Positions 1 through 7,230 are shown, counted from the first letter of the stretch. The stretch: DNA of 18,274 bases from Erysipelotrichaceae bacterium (GCA_900754715.1 CAAEDX010000019.1:1-18274), one strand, 5' to 3'. Program-made: numbers and translations. Notes: generated from the sequence alone by a model not told the origin.

Positions 1-1
1 C

Positions 2-97
2 TTAGGAACAGGAGAAGCTGCCAGTGTAAATCGTAAGACCGTCATGATGGACAGGAACAGTGCGCTGGCAATGCAGCTTCTATCTGAAGAACGATAA
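2..97 (+). CDS. C-terminal end of an unidentified upstream gene (partial)
   Basis: An open frame runs from the window edge to a TAA at 95-97 and gives a 31-residue C-terminus ending in QLLSEER. The stop lies 11 bases before the next gene, and that gene's ribosome binding site begins right at the stop, so both are probably in one operon. The fragment contains no motif I recognise and its function cannot be stated. The call rests on the open frame, the tight spacing and the same strand as the genes that follow. Confidence 0.5.
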   Translation, partial: LGTGEAASVNRKTVMMDRNSALAMQLLSEER

Positions 98-108
98 GGA
101 GGAGAAAT

Positions 109-768
109 ATGCGTAATTCATCTTATAGTACCGTAGATCCGGAAAATGGAAACATTACTTATAGTGGTCCGCTGGAAGTGATGAAAGGCGATCACAGTCA
201 TATGCCAGCGCGCACCGAAGCATATTTGCCTGGTGACGAACGCGGACATATCAACGCCTCGTCACTTGGTGGAGTGAATGATGAGAGCAATGTGGCACCG
301 CAGCATCGTGATCTCAATCATGGTGCGTATTATTCGATGGAGCAAGGAGAACGCGCAGCTTTACAGCATGGCGCCGCTATAGACAGTATCAAGACCGCTG
401 TCGTCAATGGTCAGCCTGGCGATCGCCCTGAAGCTTTTATGGTTACCGACACGATCACTTATGCAGATGGTCATGCAGAAACGATACATCACTCGTTTAC
501 CAATGCTTCGAATGCTGAGCAAGAAGCATGGAATGATGCATCTGCGGCATTGCCTGATACCTTTGACGCACCCAATCCGGGCGATGCTCTTCGTTCTTCG
601 ATGAGCAGCGAGGAATATGCCAGCCTGATGGAAAGCACAGATGCCCAGCTGCCCGGCATTGCCGATGATTACGCACCTGCACAGTCCGCTCAAACCGCAG
701 CGGCAGGCAATGCGGTTTCCGCAAGCAGCGCGGGTACCAGCGCAAGCGCCAGCAGCAGCGGCGATTAG
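109..768 (+). CDS. DNA/RNA non-specific endonuclease-like protein with Ser/Ala-rich tail
   Basis: The 219-aa product starts at an ATG preceded by AAGGAGGAG. Residues 42-80 carry a pattern like the Endonuclease_NS_2 type nuclease toxins: DERGHINAS with a candidate catalytic His47, a GG pair, N61 and N70 as possible metal-site residues, then a YYSMEQ stretch like the usual WYxME. Residues from about 80 to 140 are compatible with the rest of such a domain. From about 185 to the end the protein is almost entirely Ala, Ser, Gly and Thr, a low-complexity tail. No signal peptide or membrane segment is seen. It lies six bases upstream of a coupling-type ATPase, which suggests a role in DNA processing or an effector, but that is inference. 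The motif match is by eye; I rate nuclease activity as plausible, not shown. Confidence 0.6.
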   Translation: MRNSSYSTVDPENGNITYSGPLEVMKGDHSHMPARTEAYLPGDERGHINASSLGGVNDESNVAPQHRDLNHGAYYSMEQGERAALQHGAAIDSIKTAVVNGQPGDRPEAFMVTDTITYADGHAETIHHSFTNASNAEQEAWNDASAALPDTFDAPNPGDALRSSMSSEEYASLMESTDAQLPGIADDYAPAQSAQTAAAGNAVSASSAGTSASASSSGD

Positions 769-779
769 GAGAGATGGGC

Positions 780-2126
780 ATGCTTTATGAGCTTCCTTCT
801 TCTGCGTCTGCATCTGCATGGCCAGAGGGCATCGGATACATTTGCGCGCAAAGTGAGAAAGACCTGCACATGCCTATTCCTGTTCTGCCTGGCATCAATG
901 TGTTGACGCTTGGCGTAGTTGGTACGGGAAAAACGAGCTCATATACTTTGCCAGCCGCGGATATCCTGTTGAAGAAACAGCCAGAGACCAAAGCGGTTTT
1001 CTTTGAGATCAAGCATTCTTTCATCGATCACTTTATGGGCCCGAAAGATAAAGTGATCACGCATCATGCCAGTGGATTTTCTCATCATCAGCTGTTTATC
1101 CCCTGTCTCATCAAAGAAATCAGGCAAGCCGCTGATCATGAAGGAGAGATGCGGCAGCTGGCTGAGTTCCTATTTGCTGAATTGCTGGATGGCGCGGATC
1201 AGAATCGCGGATGGATCGAAGCCGCACGCAATGCTTTTATCGGAATCTTGCGTGTGATCGTTGACGGTTATCCTGATGCTGATACTGGCAATGGGACCCT
1301 GGTCCATGCGCTGCGTAATATGACTACCAGCGAGTTGCTTCATTACCTGGCCAAGCATCCGCGCAACCACTCTTTGCTCCGTAAAGATTTTGGGTTTGAT
1401 CCGGCACATCCGGATCGTTACCAGAATAACCGCCGCAGCGAAGACATCATGTTTTTCTTTAATCAAGTATTGGAAAAATTCAGCGGTGTCTTTGAGATGA
1501 ATGGTGAAGATACGATCCATGATTTTCTGCATGATCACTATGGACGAAACTTGTTTCTTCTCTACGATCTGGCCGCTGCGGAAAGCTGTCGTCCCTTTAT
1601 GCTGTATTATCTCAAAAAACTTAAAGATGAGCAAATGTCTGCTCAGCGTTCGGCGCATCGCCCGATGCTTTGGGTCATGGATGAGATAGACAAAATGGCA
1701 GACGGAACGAAGACCGCTGATTTTGGCTTATTTCAAGCAGCAAACCTGGGCAGAGAATATGGCCTGCAGATCCTGCTGACGACACAAAGCATCGAAAACT
1801 TGTATGGGTTAAGCAAAGATTACAATGCGCATACCACGATCGGCGGACTGGCAGGATTTCCGATGATGCTGGCCTTTCGGACCAACGATCCATCTACTGT
1901 TTCTGCGTTACAGACTTTATTTGGTTCCGGGTATCATCGGCGCATGATCCTCCCCGCATCTCGCTTGGACAGCATTGTGATCAAGGAGGATCGGGAGCCT
2001 CTGGTCAGTGACAGCGCTTTTGCTTCATTGGATATCGGAGAGTGCTATGTGAAGATCATGTCTGATCATCCTCGAAAAGTAAAGATCCTATATGATGAGC
2101 GAAAAGGAGGTGGATATGCATTATGA
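780..2126 (+). CDS. VirD4/TraD-like P-loop ATPase (type IV coupling protein-like), no membrane anchor
   Basis: The 448-aa product shows a Walker A motif GVVGTGKTSS at residues 45-54, a Walker B WVMDEID around 298-304 (D301, E302), and an LLTTQS sensor motif near 331-337. This order and the QS signature are typical of VirD4/TraD/TrwB coupling proteins and HerA/FtsK relatives, which pump DNA or protein substrates using ATP. Family members are often longer and carry N-terminal transmembrane helices; none is visible here, so it should be soluble or be recruited by a partner. I prefer the start at 780 over an ATG at 774, because AGGAG at 767-771 is 8 bases from 780 but only 2 from 774. Its stop overlaps the next gene by 4 bases. 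The ATPase fold is well supported; the substrate is unknown. Confidence 0.75.
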   Translation: MLYELPSSASASAWPEGIGYICAQSEKDLHMPIPVLPGINVLTLGVVGTGKTSSYTLPAADILLKKQPETKAVFFEIKHSFIDHFMGPKDKVITHHASGFSHHQLFIPCLIKEIRQAADHEGEMRQLAEFLFAELLDGADQNRGWIEAARNAFIGILRVIVDGYPDADTGNGTLVHALRNMTTSELLHYLAKHPRNHSLLRKDFGFDPAHPDRYQNNRRSEDIMFFFNQVLEKFSGVFEMNGEDTIHDFLHDHYGRNLFLLYDLAAAESCRPFMLYYLKKLKDEQMSAQRSAHRPMLWVMDEIDKMADGTKTADFGLFQAANLGREYGLQILLTTQSIENLYGLSKDYNAHTTIGGLAGFPMMLAFRTNDPSTVSALQTLFGSGYHRRMILPASRLDSIVIKEDREPLVSDSAFASLDIGECYVKIMSDHPRKVKILYDERKGGGYAL

Positions 2127-3268
2127 ATTATTTGCAATATATCAAAAAGCAACAAGGCATCGAGCCTACGCGTTTCTTGCTCAGCGGCATGGATATAGGA
2201 GTGAGACAATTGCTGGGCCAGCATATGATTCATTTTTGCCAGGAGCAAGAATTGACTTTGTTTATCGTTGATCATACACAAGAAGATCGTTTTTTCACAA
2301 TACCTGATCTTGATTTTCACGTTATCCGTGTTCCGAATGACAAAGTAATGCTTTGCAGTGACCTTTTGGAAGCAGTCTCACTATATGATGTCTGCCGGAT
2401 CCGTGTTTTATTGAGCGGTCTTGGCTTTCAAGAGAGCCGCATCATGAAAGTGATCACTTATTTGCGGTTTGTCAAGGAGACACAGTATCGTCTTGGCGAT
2501 CACGGGCCATTGCGCATTGCTACTCTTGAAACATATGGCAGCATGCATCTGGTGGAGGAAAAGCTGCGGCAGCTTGAACGAAAGGGGGCATTGAGTGCTG
2601 AAAATGTTGATTATTTGATGGGACGGTACAGTGAGATCAGTAGAGAAGCAGCGGAATTTGAAACCTTTTTGATCATGCTGGAACCTTTTTTAGAAGGAAA
2701 GATCCCAGACTTGCATACGATCATTCATCTGCCTTTTGGCTCATTTGATGCTGATGCGGGCATGCAAAAGCTGATCAGTCGTCTGATGATTTCTTACATG
2801 AAAGAACATCTAGGACAATGTGCCATGCTCATATTAGATGATGGCATGGGAGAGCGTGATTTTTTGACTGACATCTTGTCACATGTGCCTGGCAGCATGC
2901 CTGTCTATCTGTTGTCCGATGATGCGTTCTCGCTGGACGATCAACAGATCAATATCGTGATGAACGCTTTTCCGATACGCATATACACCCGGCATGCGGA
3001 TATGCGCTCATGCGCTAAGATCGCGGAATGCTGCGGACAGATCGATGTGATCCATAAAGCCTATACGGTCACCGTCGATCATCATCTGAAAGCAAATTCG
3101 GCATGGGATATGCTGCTGGGGACCAATCGCAGTGAAAGCGAGATCCGCAATGCGCCAGTAAAGGAATATCGATTCCCGAAAGAAACCATTCATGCGATGG
3201 CTGAAGGAACAGGCATCATTGATTGCAATGGCAGCAAAGTATGGTTTGCTTTTGATCATAATGAATAA
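2123..3268 (+). CDS. ATPase-like protein with a degenerate P-loop (VirD4/HerA-like)
   Basis: This 381-aa protein overlaps the preceding ATPase gene by 4 bases (ATGA) and has AAGGAGG 12 bases upstream. Where a P-loop would sit (about residues 20-28, SGMDIGVRQ) there is no GxGK[ST], so ATP binding is doubtful. The C-terminal half still follows the coupling-protein or HerA layout: a helical stretch and strand before CAMLILDDGMG (Walker B-like), a strand ending MPVYLLSDD where a sensor would be, then a C-terminal segment with an FPKETIHAMAEGTGII pattern resembling the end of such ATPases. I infer a pseudo-ATPase partner for one of the two active-looking ATPases in this operon. The relationship is judged by layout only; a plain hypothetical protein is the fallback. 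Confidence 0.6.
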   Translation: MNYLQYIKKQQGIEPTRFLLSGMDIGVRQLLGQHMIHFCQEQELTLFIVDHTQEDRFFTIPDLDFHVIRVPNDKVMLCSDLLEAVSLYDVCRIRVLLSGLGFQESRIMKVITYLRFVKETQYRLGDHGPLRIATLETYGSMHLVEEKLRQLERKGALSAENVDYLMGRYSEISREAAEFETFLIMLEPFLEGKIPDLHTIIHLPFGSFDADAGMQKLISRLMISYMKEHLGQCAMLILDDGMGERDFLTDILSHVPGSMPVYLLSDDAFSLDDQQINIVMNAFPIRIYTRHADMRSCAKIAECCGQIDVIHKAYTVTVDHHLKANSAWDMLLGTNRSESEIRNAPVKEYRFPKETIHAMAEGTGIIDCNGSKVWFAFDHNE

Positions 3269-3281
3269 AGGAGGAATGTTT

Positions 3282-4139
3282 ATGATCAGGATATCCGGCT
3301 ATCTGAAAGTCATCACGGTCATCTTTATCGATTTTATCGTCTTTTATTCCATGAGCGATTCAATGACAGCCGCCTTGGGCATCAGCGGGCTGATTGCGCT
3401 TTATGTCTGGCTGGGCGGCTATTTGGCTTTACGGAAAGAGGGCGCGATCAATATGTCGAAATTGCCTTATGGTGATCGCAGCCGTCTCGAAACGGCCAAA
3501 ACGCAATTGTGTGCAGATATCAAGCGAGAAAGCAACGTGGATCTGTCCAGGCTCAGGCTTTATCTGGTTCCTCACGATGAGGATCTGCAGGCAACCGCAT
3601 ATGGAGCAAACTGCATCAGCGTGTCCCAAGGTACTTTGCATTTCGCCGATCCGCTGCAGCTGAACGCTGTATTGGCCCATGAAGCCAGTCACTTGCTGCA
3701 TTGTGATCCTGCGTTTAATCGCGCGGTGTTCTGCTCGGTCACTTTGCTGATTGGCGCATTGTCCTTGTTTTCAGCAGTGACGTTATTCATCGTCTTTCTG
3801 CTGTTCGCGGTACTCAACTGTTTTCGTTCCTGGTTAGGTGTCTTGGTTTATCAAGGCACAAGCAAAGTGGTGAGCGGCATGTTTGCGATGCTGCAGCGCG
3901 CGATCGTAAGCATGTATCGACTGCTGTTTATGTTTGTCAGCCGTCATGCGGAATACCGCAGCGATGGATATGCCTGTGACTTAGGCTATGGCTTGCAGCT
4001 GGCCCATTTTCTGTCGATAGCGGCGCCAGAAGCTCAAGGCTGCCAAAGCTTGCGCGAGGCATTGTATCGGAGCCATCCGCCGACACCGCAGCGAATTGCT
4101 CGTTTAGAAGCGCGCATGCAGCGCGCACTGATCATATGA
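3282..4139 (+). CDS. M48 family (HtpX-like) membrane zinc metalloprotease
   Basis: The 285-aa product carries the zinc motif HEASH at residues 133-137 and a downstream RHAEYRSDGYA segment with E224 as the third ligand, as in M48 peptidases such as HtpX. Two hydrophobic helices lie at about residues 6-45, and a long hydrophobic stretch at about 145-180 follows the catalytic helix. The active site should therefore sit at the cytoplasmic face of the membrane, where M48 enzymes cut membrane or misfolded proteins. AAGGAGG at 3268-3274 lies 7 bases before the ATG at 3282. Upstream in-frame starts (3192, 3276) are disfavoured because they overlap the previous gene or sit too close to the ribosome binding site. 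It is embedded between ATPase-like genes, not beside heat-shock genes, so a dedicated substrate within this system seems likely (inference). Confidence 0.85.
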   Translation: MIRISGYLKVITVIFIDFIVFYSMSDSMTAALGISGLIALYVWLGGYLALRKEGAINMSKLPYGDRSRLETAKTQLCADIKRESNVDLSRLRLYLVPHDEDLQATAYGANCISVSQGTLHFADPLQLNAVLAHEASHLLHCDPAFNRAVFCSVTLLIGALSLFSAVTLFIVFLLFAVLNCFRSWLGVLVYQGTSKVVSGMFAMLQRAIVSMYRLLFMFVSRHAEYRSDGYACDLGYGLQLAHFLSIAAPEAQGCQSLREALYRSHPPTPQRIARLEARMQRALII

Positions 4140-4504
4140 GCGCCATCGTGGAAATCATCCTGACACAGCTTGGCATTTGTTATCGCAAGATACAGCTGAC
4201 ACAGGACACGCTTTATTTCTGCATGATGAACGATACGATCAGCTTTGATCTGCTTATCCGCAGTGATCATTCTGTCAGACTGTGGCGGCTGATCACCGCG
4301 GCCCCTGCGGGCATTCATCAATGTATTTGCCGATTGTCCCCACACGCCGCGCTTGGCTATGCGCGCAGCGAAGCAGATGAACTGGTTTTTTATGCCGAGA
4401 GGACGGTTGCTGCACAAAAGACGGAAAGTTGTCGGCAGCTATGGCAGATGATCAAAGGTTTTTGCCACATTCTTGATCAAGACAGAAAAATGTGGAAGAG
4501 ATGA
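4136..4504 (+). CDS. Hypothetical protein, 122 aa
   Basis: The start overlaps the M48 protease stop by 4 bases (ATGA), a sign of translational coupling. The product has no transmembrane helix or motif I recognise. It begins with a hydrophobic stretch, contains several cysteines (for example near residues 15, 29 and 63-65), and ends in a basic QDRKMWKR tail. Its size and position between two protease genes would suit an adaptor or an accessory subunit, but nothing in the sequence shows this. The coding call rests on the unbroken frame and the overlapping operon layout. Confidence 0.65.
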   Translation: MSAIVEIILTQLGICYRKIQLTQDTLYFCMMNDTISFDLLIRSDHSVRLWRLITAAPAGIHQCICRLSPHAALGYARSEADELVFYAERTVAAQKTESCRQLWQMIKGFCHILDQDRKMWKR

Positions 4505-4518
4505 GAGGAGTGAATTTG

Positions 4519-5109
4519 ATGCAAGTAATCAAAAAAAGCAGTCAAGGCATGCAGTGCCTTCCCCTGGATGCCATGCTGCTGGCACAACGTATAGTTTTTT
4601 TAAATGAAGAAATCGATGCTCGATCGGTATTGCTCGTATTTCAACAGCTGTTATATCTGGAAAATGAAGATGAACATACGCCTGTTACCATGATCATTGA
4701 CTCCCCTGGCGGGAAAGTCGATGCGGGGCTGAAGCTTTATGATCAGATGAAAGGCATGCATATTCCGATCATCACGTATTGCACAGGGATGGCAGCCAGC
4801 ACAGCGGCCATTATCTTAGCTGGCGGCACAAAAGGACATCGTTTTATTTTGCCTCATAGCAAAGTGATGATCCATGAACCATTTTTGCTTTCATCAGGGG
4901 TACCGGAGCGGTTAAATATGCATGAAGCGCAAAAATGTGCGAATGCGGCAGCGGCCGCCAGAACGATATTTGTTGAATTGCTGGCCCAAGACTGTGCCCG
5001 CAGCAAACAAGAAGTGGAAAAAGCGATGTCTGATGATCACTATATGACAGCCGAAGAAGCAGTGGCATTTGGCATCTGTGACGCTGTCGCGGAACGGGTA
5101 AGCATATGA
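4519..5109 (+). CDS. ClpP-like serine protease with intact catalytic triad
   Basis: The 196-aa product aligns along its length with ClpP. It has the handle-strand segment DSPGGKVDAGLKLYDQM, the nucleophile in GMAASTAA (Ser94), the MIHEP motif (His119) and the SDDHYMTAEEA segment with Asp173. The Ser-to-His spacing of 25 residues equals that in E. coli ClpP (97 and 122), and the length matches mature ClpP. I start at 4519, where GAGGAG lies 8 bases upstream; a longer frame opens at 4492 but adds residues ClpP lacks. ClpP forms a tetradecameric barrel fed by Clp-family unfoldases; no ClpX or ClpC gene is next to it here. It overlaps the next ATPase gene by 4 bases. This is probably an element-borne paralog and not the housekeeping clpP, so I give no gene symbol. 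Confidence 0.88.
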   Translation: MQVIKKSSQGMQCLPLDAMLLAQRIVFLNEEIDARSVLLVFQQLLYLENEDEHTPVTMIIDSPGGKVDAGLKLYDQMKGMHIPIITYCTGMAASTAAIILAGGTKGHRFILPHSKVMIHEPFLLSSGVPERLNMHEAQKCANAAAAARTIFVELLAQDCARSKQEVEKAMSDDHYMTAEEAVAFGICDAVAERVSI

Positions 5110-6407
5110 CACTAAAAAGAGATCCGATCGTATTGGGAGCATCCTGCATTCTCTCAGGTGATGATGTGGGCAGGACACGCCCCAATGCGAACGCACTGAT
5201 CGTAGGTATCAGCGGCTGCGGCAAAAGCACCAGTGTGATCTTGCCGACGGCATGTCGGATGCATTACAGCAACCCGATCATGAGCTACGCTAAGGAGTGT
5301 GATGCGTATGCAATGGCATCTTATCTTAAGGCAAAAGGATATATGGTTCATGTGTTGAACATCACGCACCCTTTGCAAAGTACGATCAGCTTTGATCCGC
5401 TGATGTCATTAGAAAGTGCAGAGGACATCGATGCGTTGGCAGCGTCTGTCATCGATTCTACGATACGCCGTTCTGTAGATGACTACTGGCAGGCCAAGGC
5501 AAAGCCTTTGCTGGCCAGCCTGATTACTGCTTCGATCCTGACCGGTGATGATGCACGCCCTGTTGGGATGGTTGACGTGCTGCAGCTTTTTGACCGGCTG
5601 ATTCCTAAAGAAAGCGGATATGGTGTGGAAACAGATCTGGATGGGCTGTTCCAGAAACTGGCAGAAGCTGATCCGAATAATTACGCAGTACGTGAATACC
5701 GCAGCTGGCACGCTTTACCCTACCGCACTGCATCTTGTGTCCGTGATACAGTGGCAGCTGCGCTAAGTGTTGTCTTTCCTGAGGCGATTCGCAAAATGAT
5801 GCAAAGCAAGCCACAATTGGATGTCGAGCGTTTTGCCAGACACAAAGAAGCGCTGATCGTGATTACCAGCGCTGTAGATACTGCACAACAGTATTATGCC
5901 AATTTATTTTATCGTGATATAGAACGGCAGCTCCTGCGTTTTGCCGTGACTTGTCCAAATGGACAACTGCTGCGTGAGGTCCGTTATATTTTTGATGATT
6001 TTGCATGTTCAGCGCCCATTCAAGGTTTTGCCAATGATATTTCGTTATTTCGCTCAGCCGGGCTATCTGCCATTATGCTGCTGCAGTCAGAGCAACAGCT
6101 GGAGGCTGTTTATCACGAAGATGCACCGATCATTCGGCAGAATTGTGCGGTATATGCTTATTTTCCTGGAGGATTTGATGACCGCTCTTGTGAGATTGTC
6201 TCACGGCGCATGGGATTGCTGTATGAAGATGTGCTTTATGCGCCAATAGGAAAAGTATTCATCATGCAATCTGGACATAAGCCCATGCAAGTAGACCGCT
6301 ACGATACATTGCACGCACAGGAATATCAGGATTATCTGCGTATTGTCAAAGATCAGTTTCATCAAAAGAGCAAGGGTGGTGATATGGATGAAAAGGTCTG
6401 CACATGA
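5106..6407 (+). CDS. VirD4/TraG-like coupling protein ATPase
   Basis: The 433-aa product has Walker A GISGCGKS at residues 34-41. It is followed by a strand and an AKECD segment where VirD4 proteins usually have DPKGE, then GYMVHVLNIT and STISFDPL, which match the GYxVxxxNL and YNPL positions of VirD4/TraG coupling proteins of Gram-positive conjugative elements. Walker B is YIFDDFA (D297, D298) and the LLQSEQQL sensor follows near residue 327. No N-terminal membrane helices are present, and the protein is shorter than typical TraG. It starts by a 4-base overlap with the clpP-like gene. Such proteins bring a substrate to a secretion channel; here the partner channel is not in the window. This is the second active-looking ATPase of the operon, only weakly similar in sequence to the one at 780. 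Confidence 0.8.
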   Translation: MTLKRDPIVLGASCILSGDDVGRTRPNANALIVGISGCGKSTSVILPTACRMHYSNPIMSYAKECDAYAMASYLKAKGYMVHVLNITHPLQSTISFDPLMSLESAEDIDALAASVIDSTIRRSVDDYWQAKAKPLLASLITASILTGDDARPVGMVDVLQLFDRLIPKESGYGVETDLDGLFQKLAEADPNNYAVREYRSWHALPYRTASCVRDTVAAALSVVFPEAIRKMMQSKPQLDVERFARHKEALIVITSAVDTAQQYYANLFYRDIERQLLRFAVTCPNGQLLREVRYIFDDFACSAPIQGFANDISLFRSAGLSAIMLLQSEQQLEAVYHEDAPIIRQNCAVYAYFPGGFDDRSCEIVSRRMGLLYEDVLYAPIGKVFIMQSGHKPMQVDRYDTLHAQEYQDYLRIVKDQFHQKSKGGDMDEKVCT

Positions 6408-6570
6408 GCAGTTTGTATATCAATTGCGCCAGCCAATTCGAGAACATGAAGCCAGAAAGAAACGGAAACAATCCGCAAGCCATGAAGAGGCCGTGGAAGA
6501 AGATGATCTGATGCGTATACTGGAAGAAAAGTATCGCGAATTGTTTGGAGATGATGAAGATCCAGCATAA
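6388..6570 (+). CDS. Small charged hypothetical protein, 60 aa
   Basis: The reading frame begins inside the end of the VirD4/TraG-like gene (20-base overlap), with a GGGTGGTGA stretch about 8 bases before the ATG at 6388. An earlier ATG at 6343 has no such site. The first half is basic (KKRKQ near residues 27-31) and the second half strongly acidic (EEAVEEDD, then GDDEDPA), with a likely amphipathic helix around LMRILEEKYRELFG. It is the last gene of the operon. No family is recognised; a small partner of the upstream ATPase is a guess. Confidence 0.55.
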   Translation: MKRSAHEQFVYQLRQPIREHEARKKRKQSASHEEAVEEDDLMRILEEKYRELFGDDEDPA

Positions 6571-6621
6571 GCCGTTTCTTCACCCTTAACTCTATTGACA
6601 GCATCAGTGAATCATTCTGGA

Positions 6622-6671
6622 ATACGTACAAAATACGTATTGTATCGTTGGCATACGTATAAAACACGTAT
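6622..6671 (+). repeat. Four phased ATACGTAT boxes, probable operator of hicAB
   Basis: Four copies of an 8-bp palindrome-like box begin at 6622 (ATACGTAC), 6633 (ATACGTAT), 6653 (ATACGTAT) and 6664 (ACACGTAT). Steps are 11, 20 and 11 bases, about one, two and one helical turns. The two pairs (6622-6640 and 6653-6671) match at 17 of 19 positions. They overlap the -35 to -10 interval of the promoter that precedes hicA, the usual place for binding by a HicB-type or other autorepressor. That a protein binds here is inference. Confidence 0.6.
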
Positions 6672-6676
6672 ATGAT
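6648..6676 (+). promoter_or_regulatory. Sigma-A type promoter for the hicAB remnant
   Basis: TTGGCA at 6648-6653 and TATGAT at 6671-6676 are separated by 17 bases, close to the consensus for the housekeeping sigma factor. Transcription would start near 6683, followed by a GAGGAG site 8 bases before the hicA start at 6702. A second TTGACA lies at 6595-6600, but its matching -10 (TGGAAT) is poor. Confidence 0.6.
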
Positions 6677-6701
6677 ATAAGTGTGATGAGGAGATTATCG
6701 T

Positions 6702-6814
6702 ATGCCGATGACGTATAAGGAAACGTGTAAGCTCCTTAAGAAAAACGGTTTCATAGATTCTAAGCATGCTGGGTTAAAAAATAGCCCGCCTGCGCTGTTA
6801 AAGAAGGCGAGGCA
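6702..6814 (+). pseudogene. hicA: hicA remnant (HicA mRNA interferase, internally deleted)
   Basis: The frame starts with MPMTYKETCKLLKKNGF, the N-terminus of HicA toxins, small double-stranded-RNA-binding-fold mRNA interferases. A normal HicA is about 60 residues and continues through a GSHxxY segment holding the catalytic His. Here the sequence jumps from KKNGFIDSK directly to HAGLKN, which resembles the usual QAGLK end, so roughly 25-30 codons including the catalytic His appear to be missing. The frame then runs on without a stop into hicB in another frame. The start, its GAGGAG site and the promoter remain intact. I conclude the toxin is dead; a new short protein could still be made from it. 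Confidence 0.65.
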
Positions 6815-7129
6815 ATGTCTATGTCTAAACTTTTCTATCCTGTTGTTTTCCATAAGGGCGAGTCGGACGAAAAAGGGTATTGGGCGGAATTTCCAGATCT
6901 GCCTGGATGTTTTTCAGATGGAAATGATATCAATGAGACGATGGAACATGCGCAAGAGGCACTTGCGCTTTATCTTGACCAGAGCGATATTCCGTTTGCG
7001 CAGTCAGTTCCGCAGCCGTCAGATATTGATGTTGTCATGAAGCAATTTCCGAATGAAACAGTTGTCTTGGTCGAATACGATGCCGAAAAAGCTTTCGCAA
7101 AAGGCATTAATTTCTCTCAAGTCCTCTAA
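6815..7129 (+). CDS. hicB: HicB-like antitoxin, C-terminally shortened
   Basis: The 104-aa product has a full HicB N-terminal domain (YPVVFHKG, then YWAEFPDLPGCFSDG, then a helix MEHAQEALALYLD), the partial RNase H-like fold that binds and blocks HicA. Full HicB proteins then have a ribbon-helix-helix or similar DNA-binding part with a pattern like KKTLTIPxWLN followed by INFSQVLQEAL. Here EYDAEKAFAKGINFSQVL joins directly, so about 25 residues seem lost. A TAA at 7127-7129 falls where Gln is expected, with GAG GCG CTC (EAL) continuing in frame after it. The DNA-binding part is therefore probably broken. Starts at 6815 or 6821 both have purine-rich sites upstream. It may be expressed, but autorepression is doubtful. 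Confidence 0.6.
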   Translation: MSMSKLFYPVVFHKGESDEKGYWAEFPDLPGCFSDGNDINETMEHAQEALALYLDQSDIPFAQSVPQPSDIDVVMKQFPNETVVLVEYDAEKAFAKGINFSQVL

Positions 7130-7179
7130 GAGGCGCTCATTTTCAATCTGCGGTCATCTTAACCTGGTATCAGAGCATG

Positions 7180-7230
7180 AAAAAGGCATCAAGATCTTGC
7201 AGTGAAATTTTTTCATCATCTTCTTGATGC
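7180..7230 (-). terminator. Rho-independent terminator of the small membrane-protein gene
   Basis: Perfect 9-bp arms GCATCAAGA (7186-7194) and TCTTGATGC (7222-7230) can pair, with an inner TGAAA/TTTCA hairpin possible in the loop. Read on the minus strand, the stem is followed by CTTTTT, so it would stop transcripts coming leftward from the gene at 7294-7464. Confidence 0.6.

Noticed and set aside
1050..5040. Frequent TGATCA/GATC words in the first operon
   Set aside because: They are scattered in coding sequence without regular spacing and are probably due to Asp, Ile and Ser codon choice. I see no array.
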